Of a DNA stretch of 64,000 nucleotides, positions 43,325 through 52,070 are shown piece after piece. The position numbers were made by a program, and so were the translations under genes. Under the pieces are notes generated by a model. That model was not told the DNA's origin. It did no database searches and saw nothing but the letters and a program-made list of their open reading frames with translations. How positions within the stretch are numbered: the stretch's first letter is position 1; each line of letters starts with the position of its first letter. The DNA comes from an uncultured Pelagibacteraceae bacterium (lineage in GTDB: Bacteria; Pseudomonadota; Alphaproteobacteria; Pelagibacterales; Pelagibacteraceae): positions 1 to 64,000 of the forward strand of contig CACKOU010000002.1 in the NCBI GenBank assembly GCA_902601895.1, given 5' to 3'.

Positions 43325-44815
43325 ATGAAATTATTTTTTCTACTTGGAAATCAGCTTTTCTCAGAGAAATATCTAGAAAAGTACAGAAAAGACCACTTTT
43401 TCTATATGGCAGAAGATTATCAGCTTTGTACATACGAAAAGCATCATAAACAAAAGATATTATTATTCTTATCTTGCATGCGATCTCACGCAGATAGACT
43501 AAAAAAAAATAGATTTAAATTAGAATATTCTTCGATCGAAGATAAATCTTTCAAGCTGGATTACACAGAAAAATTAAAAAAAATAATTAAATCAAAGAAA
43601 ATCAAAGAAATTTCAAGTTTCGAAATTGAGGATAAGTTTTTTGAAAATAAAATTACCAATTTTTTAAAAAAAGAAAAAATTAAATGGAATATTATTCAAA
43701 CACCAATGTTTTTGAACTCAAGAGAAAAATTTAAAGATTATTTATCAAATTCAAAAAAACCTTTTATGGCAGTTTTTTATAAAGAGACCAGAAGAGATTT
43801 GGATATACTCATGAAAAAAGATGGTAATCCAGAAGGAGGGAAATGGAGTTTTGACGAAGAAAATCGAAATAAACTTCCAAAAAATATATCTATACCCAAA
43901 TTTCCTAAAATTACTGAGACTGTTCATACCAAAAAACTAAAAATTTTAATTGATAAAAATTTTAAAAGTCACCCAGGTAATACGAAAGACTTTTGGTTTG
44001 CTACGGAATATGATGATGTAATTAAATTATTAAATTTTTTTATTAAAGAGAAATCAAATTTATTTGGGGATTATGAAGATGCAGTTGATCATAAAGACAA
44101 TATATTATTTCATAGTGCTTTAAGTCCTTACATCAATTTAGGTCTTATCACTCCAGAATTTATAATTAAAAAAGTTTTAGATTTTCACAACAAAAATAAA
44201 ATAAGATTAAATTCTTTAGAGGGTTATATTCGTCAAGTAATCGGATGGAGAGAATTTATGAGGGGAATTTATCAAAGCTATTCAAAAGAAATGGAAACTA
44301 GAAATTTTTTTAAACAAAATAGAAAAATGAAAAACTCATGGTACGAAGGAACAACAGGATTACCACCTCTAGATTATGCTATTAAAAATGCAGTGAATTA
44401 TGGTTGGTCACATCATATTGAAAGGTTAATGATTTTATCAAACATAATGAATTTATGCGAGGTGAAGCCAACGTATGTTTACAAATGGTTTATGGAAATG
44501 TTTGTAGACTCCTCTGACTGGGTAATGGTCCCGAATGTTTATGGAATGGGGCTTTTCAGTGATGGAGGAATATTTGCAACAAAACCATATATTTGCGGCT
44601 CCGCTTATTTCATGAAAATGATGGATTTTAAAAAAGGAGAATGGTGCAATACCATGGATGGTCTTTATTGGAGATTCATAAATAGAAATAGAGCCTTCTT
44701 TTTAAAAAATCCTAGACTTTCTATGATGGTTAGAATTTTCGATAAAATGAAACCTGATAGAAAAAAATTAATTTTAGCTGAGGCAGAAAAATTTATTAAA
44801 CAAAATACTGCATAG
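43325..44815 (+). CDS. Photolyase/cryptochrome-related protein (DPRP type), cluster Cys lost
   Basis: The 496-residue protein matches the prokaryotic FeS-photolyase-related family: an N-terminal Rossmann part (FLLGNQLF, FLSCMRSHADRL), ARG-like HPGNTKDFWFAT, VIGWREFMRGIY, YGWSHHIERLMILSNIMNL and WVMVPNVYGMGLFSDGG with the FAD pocket. Canonical members bind a 4Fe-4S cluster with four Cys including Y-C-x-G-C; here the matching segment reads MMDFKKGEWCNTMDGLYWRF, leaving only Cys441. Repair of (6-4) photoproducts is the known activity of the family; whether this one keeps it is uncertain. No RBS is clear; 27-base divergent spacing. Confidence 0.9.
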   Translation: MKLFFLLGNQLFSEKYLEKYRKDHFFYMAEDYQLCTYEKHHKQKILLFLSCMRSHADRLKKNRFKLEYSSIEDKSFKLDYTEKLKKIIKSKKIKEISSFEIEDKFFENKITNFLKKEKIKWNIIQTPMFLNSREKFKDYLSNSKKPFMAVFYKETRRDLDILMKKDGNPEGGKWSFDEENRNKLPKNISIPKFPKITETVHTKKLKILIDKNFKSHPGNTKDFWFATEYDDVIKLLNFFIKEKSNLFGDYEDAVDHKDNILFHSALSPYINLGLITPEFIIKKVLDFHNKNKIRLNSLEGYIRQVIGWREFMRGIYQSYSKEMETRNFFKQNRKMKNSWYEGTTGLPPLDYAIKNAVNYGWSHHIERLMILSNIMNLCEVKPTYVYKWFMEMFVDSSDWVMVPNVYGMGLFSDGGIFATKPYICGSAYFMKMMDFKKGEWCNTMDGLYWRFINRNRAFFLKNPRLSMMVRIFDKMKPDRKKLILAEAEKFIKQNTA

Positions 44816-44943
44816 TGAGAAAAGAAAATTTACCCACAAAAATTTGCCCTGTATGTAAGAGACCTTTTACTTGGAGAAAAAAATGGAAATTAAACTGGGA
44901 TAAAGTGAAATATTGTTCTAAGAAATGTTCAAAAAATAACTAA
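44815..44943 (+). CDS. DUF2256 zinc-binding peptide
   Basis: A 42-residue frame starts with GTG overlapping the photolyase-like stop (TAGTG). It reads KENLPTKICPVCKRPFTWRKKWK... with Cys11, Cys14, Cys34 and Cys38 in the DUF2256 pattern (C-P-x-C-x-R-P-F-x-W-R-K-K-W...Y-C-S-x-x-C). DUF2256 genes are often next to photolyase-related genes. It is probably a zinc-ribbon peptide. Function unknown. Confidence 0.9.
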   Translation: MRKENLPTKICPVCKRPFTWRKKWKLNWDKVKYCSKKCSKNN

Positions 44944-45174
44944 TTAACAACAAGAGCAGCTTTTCTTTTTCTCTGGTTTTTTTGTTTCAATCACTTCTTC
45001 TTTAGGGGCTGATTGTTCAAGAATTTTTGCTGCTTCAGCCTCTTTCTCTTTTAATATTTTATTTTCAATGTATGCGTAAAGAGAGTTGAAACCTAACTTT
45101 GAAGCTTTCTTTTCTTCGTAATTCCTTCTACCTTTAAGATTTTCAATAATTTCAAGAACTTGCGGGTTATTCAT
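44944..45174 (-). CDS. Small protein ending in CSCC
   Basis: The 76-residue product has a helical N-terminus (MNNPQVLEIIENLKGRRNYEEKKASKLGFNSLYAYIEN), then acidic/Lys-rich linker and tail KKSCSCC. Three Cys in the last four residues suggest metal binding or a redox tag. I do not recognise a named family. It directly follows DUF2256 on the opposite strand, and the photolyase-like gene lies 41 bases upstream. Confidence 0.65.
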   Translation of the reverse strand: MNNPQVLEIIENLKGRRNYEEKKASKLGFNSLYAYIENKILKEKEAEAAKILEQSAPKEEVIETKKPEKKKSCSCC

Positions 45175-45215
45175 ATTATTGTTATCTCATAATTTTGATA
45201 ATTTACAATAGTTCT

Positions 45216-46358
45216 TTAAAAAAATTCTTTAATTATAGTTGGTATATGCTTTTTGAAATTAAAAAAGCCTTTATTGCAATATTTCCAAAAACCTCGGTCT
45301 AAATTACGATAAAGAAATTTTATATTATTTATTCCTTGAGAAGTTAAAAAATCTAAGTTTTCTCCAACACAAGGATATAAAAAATAACTATTCTCAATTG
45401 TTTTAAGGTTACCAATATCAATAATTTCACAATCCAAAGATTTTTCATCCAACCTTTTTTTTTGATCCTGAATTAAATTAGTCTTAAATTTCAATGTTTT
45501 TTCACTAAGTTTAATATTTCTACTTTCGTTATTATTATTAACTAAATAAATCTTTTTAAATTTATGGTCTTTGAAATCAGTCAACTCAAAAGAAAGATTA
45601 TTATCAAAAATAATTAAATTTTGCTCATCCAAACTTACTGGATTACTAAAATCTTTTAAGACAGCCTTGTATATTTTTTCGCTAACTTTAGGTGATGCAT
45701 TTTCATTTAAATTAATATTATTAAATCTATTGTTAGTAAATTTTTTTATATTCCACTCACTTGCTAAATAATGCTTGCCTTGTGTTTGTATTCCAGCAAC
45801 CCATCTCCATCCCAATGTATTAGATGCTGCATCTCCATCATAGAGATGCTTCATAAAAAATTCGGCTCCTAATTGCCAAGGTAAATTTAAAGTAAAAATC
45901 CAGATACTAGCAAACCACATCCTTGTATGATTATGAAGGTAATTAAATTCTTTTAGTTCTTTAACCCATTCATTAAAACATTCTATATTTGTATTTCCAT
46001 CAATGGCATTTAAATAATCTTTATTATCTTTATATTTTTCTTTAATAATTTTTAGTTCTATTATGTAATCTGTCCATACATTAGGTCTTAATTCTAACCA
46101 TCCTTTCCAATAAGTACGCCACAAAACCTCCTGAATAAACTTTTCATTTTTAGAAAATGAAAATTTCTTTAAGGCTTTATCTATAACTTCTAACTCATTT
46201 AATATTCCATGAGATATATATGGAGAAATACAAGATATATTTGATCTTTTATCCGGACCAAAATCAAAATTTCTCAATCTTGAATATTCAGAAAGATTAT
46301 TTTCAACAAAATTATCTAGTTTATTAGTGGCTTGCGCCCGACTTGGTTCAAATTTCAT
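45216..46358 (-). CDS. FAD-binding photolyase-like protein, permuted architecture
   Basis: The first 225 residues match the C-terminal FAD domain of photolyases/cryptochromes: SPYISHGILNELEV, FIQEVLWRTYWKGWLELRP, YLHNHTRMWFASIW, YDGDAASNTLGWRWVAGIQTQGKHYLASEWNI. The N-terminal antenna domain is absent at its usual place. The last 150 residues (NLIIFDNNLSF, KKIYLVNNNNESR, LDCEIIDIGN) have alternating strands and helices like a rearranged Rossmann domain, which I infer. Light-dependent repair or sensing is likely but unproved. It is 6 bases from argG. Confidence 0.88.
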   Translation of the reverse strand: MKFEPSRAQATNKLDNFVENNLSEYSRLRNFDFGPDKRSNISCISPYISHGILNELEVIDKALKKFSFSKNEKFIQEVLWRTYWKGWLELRPNVWTDYIIELKIIKEKYKDNKDYLNAIDGNTNIECFNEWVKELKEFNYLHNHTRMWFASIWIFTLNLPWQLGAEFFMKHLYDGDAASNTLGWRWVAGIQTQGKHYLASEWNIKKFTNNRFNNINLNENASPKVSEKIYKAVLKDFSNPVSLDEQNLIIFDNNLSFELTDFKDHKFKKIYLVNNNNESRNIKLSEKTLKFKTNLIQDQKKRLDEKSLDCEIIDIGNLKTIENSYFLYPCVGENLDFLTSQGINNIKFLYRNLDRGFWKYCNKGFFNFKKHIPTIIKEFF

Positions 46359-46364
46359 GATATT

Positions 46365-47549
46365 TTATTTTAATTTTTTCTTGTGAAAATTAATAAATCT
46401 TTCAACATTTGATTTATTAAAAGTTTTATTTTCTTCAAATGAAACTTTTTTCATAGAATAAGCTGAACTTTTAGTTATTCTTGAATGAATAATAACATTC
46501 CCTTTATATAACCTCAATTTAACTGATCCATTAACTTTACTTCTCTTAAGATCTACAATTCTTTGTAATTTAAATCTCTCTTTAGAAAACCAATATCCAT
46601 TGTAAATCAGTTCCGCATATCTAGGCATAATTTTTTCTTTCTTATGCATTGTATCTTTATCAAGTGTAACAGATTCTATAGCCCTATGAGCATGCATTAA
46701 TAAAGTTCCGCCTGGTGTTTCGTATACACCTCTTGATTTTATACCGATAAATCTATTTTCTACTAGATCAACTCTTCCAACAGCATTTTTTCCAGCTATG
46801 TTGTTTAATTTTCCAAGCAATTTAGATGGAGATAATTTTTTGCCATTCACTGCAATCGGATCTCCACTTTTAAAGTCTATTTTTACAATTGAAGATTTCT
46901 TAGGTGCTTTTTCTGGAGATACCGTTCTTTGAAAGATAAAGTCAGGTGCAGAGTTTTTTGGATTTTCTAACAACTTTCCTTCTGTTGATGTATGAAAAAT
47001 ATTATCGTCTACTGAAAAAGGTGGCGCTCCTTTCTTGTCTTTAGGTATTTCAATTTTATTTTTTTTTGCATAATTAATTAGATCTGATCTAGATTTCAGC
47101 TTCCAAATTCTCCAAGGCGCAATAACTTTTATTTTAGGACCAAAATAATGATAACCTAACTCAAATCTTACTTGATCATTTCCTTTTCCTGTTGATCCAT
47201 GAGACACAGCATAGGCATTAAATTTTTTAGCAATTCTAATTTGATCTTTGGCTATTAAAGGTCTAGCAATTGAGGTCCCAAGCAAATAAACACCTTCATA
47301 TATTGCATGTCCCCTAATCATTGGATAAACATAATCTTTTACAAAAATATCTTTTAGATCTTGAATAATAATATTTTTTACGCCAAGTTTTTTTGCGTTT
47401 CTGAAAATTTTATTTCTATCTATTTCTTGACCAATGTCTGCAGTATAACAAATTACTTCTGCATCATAATTTTCCTGTAACCATTTTAATATTATTGATG
47501 TGTCCAAACCTCCAGAATAGGCAAGAACTATCTTTTTCTTTGATTTCAT
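46365..47549 (-). CDS. argG: Argininosuccinate synthase
   Basis: The 394-residue protein has the PP-loop VLAYSGGLDTSIILKWL, ATP-binding SHGSTGKGNDQVRFELGYH and APWRIWKL. It condenses citrulline and aspartate. It is followed downstream by the FAD photolyase-like gene and preceded by the IalB-like gene; the whole run from 48044 is on one strand. Confidence 0.97.
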   Translation of the reverse strand: MKSKKKIVLAYSGGLDTSIILKWLQENYDAEVICYTADIGQEIDRNKIFRNAKKLGVKNIIIQDLKDIFVKDYVYPMIRGHAIYEGVYLLGTSIARPLIAKDQIRIAKKFNAYAVSHGSTGKGNDQVRFELGYHYFGPKIKVIAPWRIWKLKSRSDLINYAKKNKIEIPKDKKGAPPFSVDDNIFHTSTEGKLLENPKNSAPDFIFQRTVSPEKAPKKSSIVKIDFKSGDPIAVNGKKLSPSKLLGKLNNIAGKNAVGRVDLVENRFIGIKSRGVYETPGGTLLMHAHRAIESVTLDKDTMHKKEKIMPRYAELIYNGYWFSKERFKLQRIVDLKRSKVNGSVKLRLYKGNVIIHSRITKSSAYSMKKVSFEENKTFNKSNVERFINFHKKKLK

Positions 47550-47552
47550 TAT

Positions 47553-48053
47553 TTAACTGCAGCTTTTTTTAGCCGCGTTATATGCTTTAGTGAAGCCCAT
47601 CAAAGAATAATGATCAATTGTTTGAGAACCAGATTTATTATATCCAGTAACCATTAATCTTGAGGCCTTTTTCATTCTGCTAACAACTTTTTTTTCAATT
47701 TTATTACTTGAAATCCATGCAAAATTATCTTGAGCTATATCAAATTTATATTTTGATTTACCAGAGCTAGCTGTAATTGAATTTTGACTGTTGTATTCAT
47801 AGCCTGAGGTTGTGCTTACTTCGTCTTTAATTTTTTCAGATGGTCTAAAAGTTACAAATAATCTTGCATCTCTATCATTTTTTTTAGGAGATTGAAGAAC
47901 AGGTTTAGATTGAGCAAAACATACTTTACTATCCCCATTAGTAACAACAATTGCATCCCAGTCTTTAAATGTTCCTATTTTATTTAATTCTTCTGAATAA
48001 GAAGTTGATCCTAATAAGAGAATAAAAAAAATTATTTTAAAAATTATGGACAT
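47553..48053 (-). CDS. IalB-like periplasmic protein
   Basis: The 166-residue protein has a signal peptide (MSIIFKIIFFILLLGSTSYS) and the invasion-associated locus B fold: IGTFKDWDAIVVTNGDSKVCFAQSKP, RLFVTFRPSEKIKDEVS, MVTGYNKSGSQTIDHYSLMGFTKAYNAA. In Alphaproteobacteria the family is widespread and its role is not really invasion. It is 3 bases from argG, and its start overlaps the aldo/keto reductase gene by 10 bases. Confidence 0.88.
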   Translation of the reverse strand: MSIIFKIIFFILLLGSTSYSEELNKIGTFKDWDAIVVTNGDSKVCFAQSKPVLQSPKKNDRDARLFVTFRPSEKIKDEVSTTSGYEYNSQNSITASSGKSKYKFDIAQDNFAWISSNKIEKKVVSRMKKASRLMVTGYNKSGSQTIDHYSLMGFTKAYNAAKKSCS

Positions 48054-49078
48054 GGATTTGGATATTTTTTTTGAATTTCATTAATTTCATTAATTATTTC
48101 TTTATCAAGATTCACTTTTACACTTTCTATATTTGTTTTCAACTGCTCCATTGTTGTTGCACCAATAATAACGCTAGACATGAAATCCTGTATCTCACAA
48201 AATTTTATACACATTTGACTCATATCAATGTTGTATTTTTCACTAATATTAAAATACTCATCAACAGCTTCGTTAGTATTTGGTTTTCGATATCTTGTCC
48301 AAAAATCCCAATCTCTTTCCATCCGAGATCCTTTTGGAAATTGCTTATTTCTATATTTACCACTTAAAAAACCACTGGCTAAAGGAGAATAAGATAAACA
48401 GCCAATATTTTCTCTTATAGACACCTCAGCTAATCCAACTTCATATGACCTATTTAATAAACTATAGGGATTTTGTATGGACATCATTCTTGGCAAACTC
48501 TTTTCTTTTGAGAGTTTGAGATAATTCATAACACCCCAAGGAGTTTCATTAGATAAACCTACATGTCTAATTTTACCTTGCTCAATATACTTTTGTAATT
48601 CAACCAACACGTCTTCGAATTTATTCCATTCATTTTCTTTATGCACATAACCAAGTCTTCCAAAATTGTTTACATTTCTTTCTGGCCAATGAAGCTGATA
48701 TAAATCTATATAATCAGTTTTAAGTCTTTTAAGACTGTTATGAAGTGCAGTTTCGAGATTCTTCCCTACAAAACTATTTTCACCATTTCTAATGTAATCT
48801 CTTGCAGGACCACAAACTTTAGTTGCAAGTATTACATCTTTTCTTTTTTTTGTTTTTTCAAACCAATTTCCAATGATCGTCTCTGTATGACCAAAAGTTT
48901 CAGCTTTAGGAGGTACCGCATAAAGTTCTGCTGTATCCCAAAAATTAACCCCATTTTCTAGTGAGAAATCCATTTGTTCGAAGGCCTCTTCTTGGCTATT
49001 TTGTTCACCCCAAGTCATGGTGCCGAGACAAATTGTGCTAATATCTATATCAGTTGTTCCTAATTTTTTATAATTCAT
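48044..49078 (-). CDS. Aldo/keto reductase (Tas-like)
   Basis: The 344-residue TIM-barrel protein has the AKR layout: ISTICLGTMTWGEQNSQEEA, FWDTAELYAVP with catalytic Asp/Tyr, ILATKVCG with Lys, LYQLHWPERNVN, and FMSSVIIGATTMEQL. It reduces aldehydes with NADPH; the physiological substrate is unknown. Tas-type sequence start (MNYKKLGTTDIDISTICLG) fits. Confidence 0.95.
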   Translation of the reverse strand: MNYKKLGTTDIDISTICLGTMTWGEQNSQEEAFEQMDFSLENGVNFWDTAELYAVPPKAETFGHTETIIGNWFEKTKKRKDVILATKVCGPARDYIRNGENSFVGKNLETALHNSLKRLKTDYIDLYQLHWPERNVNNFGRLGYVHKENEWNKFEDVLVELQKYIEQGKIRHVGLSNETPWGVMNYLKLSKEKSLPRMMSIQNPYSLLNRSYEVGLAEVSIRENIGCLSYSPLASGFLSGKYRNKQFPKGSRMERDWDFWTRYRKPNTNEAVDEYFNISEKYNIDMSQMCIKFCEIQDFMSSVIIGATTMEQLKTNIESVKVNLDKEIINEINEIQKKYPNPCP

Positions 49079-49150
49079 TAAATATTAAGTATTTGTTACC
49101 TATATTTTGACTGCTTGAAAAATTTAAAATTTATTACTATATATTTAATT

Positions 49151-49909
49151 ATGGAATTCAATAGAGACAATATTCTAAATAGATCAACGACAGCAAAAAA
49201 AGCTGTTGTGATGGATGAAGGCCTTAGAGCCTATATGCTTAAAGTTTACAACTATATGGCAACTGGAGTTTTGCTAACGGGAATCATTGCATTGCTATGT
49301 TTTAAAATGTCAGTAGTTACAGATGCAAGTGGATCAATAGTTGCTTTAACTGAGTTCGGAAATGCAATTTATCTATCAGGATTGAAATGGGTGGTTATGT
49401 TAGCTCCTCTCGGAATTGTTTTTTATATGAGTTTTGGGATAAATAAAATGAGTTCTTCAAAAGCTCAAACTACTTTTTGGATTTTTGCAGCCTTGATGGG
49501 TTTATCACTATCATCAATTTTATTAGTTTACACAGGACTTAGTGTGACGAGAGTATTTTTCATATCTTCAGCTACATTTGGAGCTATGAGTATATATGGT
49601 TACACAACTAAAAGAGACCTCACAAAATTTGGATCATTCTTAATGATGGGTTTGATCGGTATTATAATCGCATCTTTAGTAAATATTTTCTTAAAATCTT
49701 CAATGATGTACTTTGCTATTTCAATCATTGGAGTTCTTATATTTGTTGGATTAACTGCATACGATACACAAAAAATTAAGAATATGTACGCAGCATCAGA
49801 TTCAGGTGAAGTAATTGGCAAGAAAGCTGTTATGGGAGCCTTAACATTGTACTTAGATTTTATAAATTTATTTATAATGCTTTTAAGATTGTTTGGTCAA
49901 AGAAGATAA
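49151..49909 (+). CDS. Bax inhibitor-1/YccA family membrane protein
   Basis: The 252-residue protein has seven membrane segments after a soluble N-terminus, with the BI-1 end YDTQKIKNMYAAS, KKAVMGALTLYLDFINLFIMLLRLFG. BI-1 proteins are pH-sensitive calcium-leak channels or membrane-protease partners. I chose the ATG at 49151 (MEFNRDNILNRS) instead of an earlier in-frame ATG. It converges with DUF2794. Confidence 0.94.
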   Translation: MEFNRDNILNRSTTAKKAVVMDEGLRAYMLKVYNYMATGVLLTGIIALLCFKMSVVTDASGSIVALTEFGNAIYLSGLKWVVMLAPLGIVFYMSFGINKMSSSKAQTTFWIFAALMGLSLSSILLVYTGLSVTRVFFISSATFGAMSIYGYTTKRDLTKFGSFLMMGLIGIIIASLVNIFLKSSMMYFAISIIGVLIFVGLTAYDTQKIKNMYAASDSGEVIGKKAVMGALTLYLDFINLFIMLLRLFGQRR

Positions 49910-49916
49910 TCAAAAA

Positions 49917-50252
49917 CTATAGTTTTTTCCAATTTGTTTTTTTTAGAAGTATTTCTAAATCATAAGCATTATTTAAAATTTTACCATTTCTATCAGTTAT
50001 TAAATATTTCAAATTCTTATTGTAAGGTTTAAAATTTTTACTAATGTTGTAGATAGCATTTTCTGCTGCATTTTTAAAAATACTAAAACTTACTCTTTTA
50101 CTTGATATTGAGAGGCCATAGTCTTTCCAAGATCCTTCAGATACCATTTTAGCATAAAGGTCTAATATAATTTTTAGTTCTTTTTTTTCAAAAAAATACC
50201 TTTGGTTTTGTTCTTTATTTGAATTATTTATTACTAATTTTAAATTACTCAT
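49917..50252 (-). CDS. DUF2794 protein
   Basis: The 111-residue protein matches DUF2794: RYFFEKKELKIILDLYAKMVSEGSWKDYGLSIS, VSFSIFKNAAENAIYNISKNF. The family is alphaproteobacterial and uncharacterised. It overlaps the septation-like gene by 8 bases. A perfect AT palindrome spans its stop codon. Confidence 0.87.
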   Translation of the reverse strand: MSNLKLVINNSNKEQNQRYFFEKKELKIILDLYAKMVSEGSWKDYGLSISSKRVSFSIFKNAAENAIYNISKNFKPYNKNLKYLITDRNGKILNNAYDLEILLKKTNWKKL

Positions 50253-50796
50253 TTAATTTGTGTTTATTGATCAACCCAACTTGTGATGCTGTAAAGATAA
50301 ATGTAATTGGTAGCATTCCCCAAACTTTAAAGTTAACCCAAAATTCTTCTGTTTGAGTTCTCCAAACAATTTCATTTAATATAGCTAAAAAAATAAAAAA
50401 ATAAGTCCATCTGTTATTCAAAATCTTCCAACCTTCATCAGACATTGGCAGTGTTTTTCCAAGTATTAATTTTAAAACTGGTTCATTGGTGAAGTATTTT
50501 CCAAAGTATAAAGCTAAGGCAAATAAAATATTTATAATAGTGGGTTTCATATAAATAAAAATTGGATTATCAAAATAAATTGTTAAACCTCCAAATAGAG
50601 TAATTAAAATTCCTCCTAACAAAGGAACCATTGGAACTTTTTTTTCCAGTATCCAAACCAAGAGAACAGAAATTATTGTTGCGACAATTAGAGGTGGTAT
50701 TGCAACTTTTAAATTTTTATCACTGTTATAGTAAAAGAAGAAAAAAATAGCTAAAGGCCCAACGTCTGTAATGAATTTTAGAAGTGATTTATTCAC
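50245..50796 (-). CDS. YciB/IspA-like inner membrane septation protein
   Basis: The 183-residue protein has five membrane helices and the family pattern FITDVGPLAIFFFFYY, ILITLFGGLTIYFDNPIFIYMKPTIIN, and MSDEGWKILNNRWTYFFIFLAILNEIVWR. It starts at GTG since no ATG fits the frame. YciB links envelope synthesis and division. Confidence 0.92.
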   Translation of the reverse strand: MNKSLLKFITDVGPLAIFFFFYYNSDKNLKVAIPPLIVATIISVLLVWILEKKVPMVPLLGGILITLFGGLTIYFDNPIFIYMKPTIINILFALALYFGKYFTNEPVLKLILGKTLPMSDEGWKILNNRWTYFFIFLAILNEIVWRTQTEEFWVNFKVWGMLPITFIFTASQVGLINKHKLNE

Positions 50797-50874
50797 TGCT
50801 ACATATTAACAGATTAATTAAACATTTATATTTTTTTTATTGATTTTTTTCATCAAATATCCATATTTAATATC

Positions 50875-51195
50875 GTGAGTACTCAAAAAGCTAAATTTTC
50901 AATTGGAGATGTTGTAAAACATAGACACTTCGATTTTAGAGGTGTGATTTACGATGTTGACTTTGAATTTAATAACTCAGAGGAGTGGTATCAATCGATC
51001 CCAAAAAACGTTAGACCTAGAAAGGATCAGCCATTTTATCATTTACTAGCAGAGAATGACGAAATTACTTACGAGGCTTATGTGTCTGAGCAAAATCTAT
51101 TATTTGATGACTCTGAAGAGCCTATAAAACACCCTCTAATTAATGAAATTTTTTCAGGTAAGCGTGGATCAAGCTACTTTAAGCCTTCAAATTAA
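50875..51195 (+). CDS. hspQ: HspQ-like hemimethylated-DNA-binding heat-shock protein
   Basis: The 106-residue protein has the HspQ core KFSIGDVVKHRHFDFRGVIYDVDFEF, QPFYHLLAENDEITYEAYVSEQNL, and ends with HPLINEIFSG. HspQ adapts Lon substrate selection in enterobacteria. The start is GTG (50875). A stand-alone Lon-N-domain protein is elsewhere in the window. Confidence 0.93.
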   Translation: MSTQKAKFSIGDVVKHRHFDFRGVIYDVDFEFNNSEEWYQSIPKNVRPRKDQPFYHLLAENDEITYEAYVSEQNLLFDDSEEPIKHPLINEIFSGKRGSSYFKPSN

Positions 51196-51265
51196 CTAAT
51201 AGCCAATATTTAAACATAATTGTCCCAAATCTCTGTCATATCTTTTTGTTATAAAATATTTAATT

Positions 51266-51315
51266 CTGATCAAGAGTACTGTTTTTCCTCTATCTCCCTC
51301 TGTATTCTTGGTCAG
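51266..51315 (+). ncRNA. 14-bp hairpin with pyrimidine-rich loop upstream of ccmC
   Basis: CTGATCAAGAGTAC pairs with GTATTCTTGGTCAG at all 14 positions (two G-U pairs). The 22-base loop TGTTTTTCCTCTATCTCCCTCT contains CCTCT and CTCCC, complementary to ribosome-binding-site sequence. It lies in the 167-base gap between hspQ and ccmC, 47 bases before ccmC. No T-run follows, so it is not an ordinary terminator. It could be a leader control element or small RNA. Confidence 0.55.
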
Positions 51316-51362
51316 AAAATTTTGAGCAATTTTAATCTAAAATTTATGTGTTATAAAAAATT

Positions 51363-52070
51363 ATGATTAATTATTTCAATCCAAATAATACTTTAAAGAT
51401 AATTAATAAAATACAAAAGTTTGTATTGGCGCTATTTATAATTGTATTGTTGCTTGGATTAGTTGAAGCTTTAGTTCTTTCTCCCGAGGATTATAAGCAG
51501 AGTGACTCAGTTAGGATTATGTATGTCCATGTTCCATCAGCTTGGATATCACTCGGAATATTTTCATTTATATCCATTCTTTCTTTTGGAGTTTTTGTTT
51601 TTAAAAATAAAAATTTCTCTTTAATAACAAAAAGTTTAGCACCTTCTGGTTTTGTTTTTAGCATAATAGCTTTAGTTACAGGATCAATTTGGGGAAAACC
51701 AACCTGGGGAACTTGGTGGGCTTGGGATGCAAGAATAACTTCAATGCTCTTACTTTCAATTTTTTATTTATTGTTCATTACTTCTTGGAAGATTACGACA
51801 GATACTAGTAAAGCAGAAAAAATTAGCTCAATAATAGCAATTATTGGTCTTATAAATATTCCAGTTATAAAATTTTCAGTAGAATGGTGGAATACTTTAC
51901 ACCAACCTGCGTCAGTAAAAATTTTGGAAGAAACAACAATTCATTCATCAATGTTGACACCATTAGCTATAATGACTGCGGCATTTGCTCTATTTTCACT
52001 TTTGATATTTTTAATGAAATATAATACAGAACTGTTAAAGATTAAAAATAAAGGTCTTAATAGATTATGA
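51363..52070 (+). CDS. ccmC: Heme exporter protein CcmC
   Basis: The 235-residue protein has six membrane segments and the heme-handling motif PTWGTWWAWDARITSMLLLS, flanked by VHVPSAWISLG (His) and NTLHQPAS (His). CcmC loads heme on CcmE. It heads the ccm operon; its stop overlaps ccmD (ATGA). Confidence 0.97.
   Translation: MINYFNPNNTLKIINKIQKFVLALFIIVLLLGLVEALVLSPEDYKQSDSVRIMYVHVPSAWISLGIFSFISILSFGVFVFKNKNFSLITKSLAPSGFVFSIIALVTGSIWGKPTWGTWWAWDARITSMLLLSIFYLLFITSWKITTDTSKAEKISSIIAIIGLINIPVIKFSVEWWNTLHQPASVKILEETTIHSSMLTPLAIMTAAFALFSLLIFLMKYNTELLKIKNKGLNRL

Noticed and set aside
49912-49927. Perfect AT palindrome AAAAACTATAGTTTTT between two convergent genes
   Set aside because: It has no loop and only two G/C pairs, so it is unlikely to act as a terminator, and it overlaps a stop codon. 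AT-rich DNA gives such palindromes by chance.
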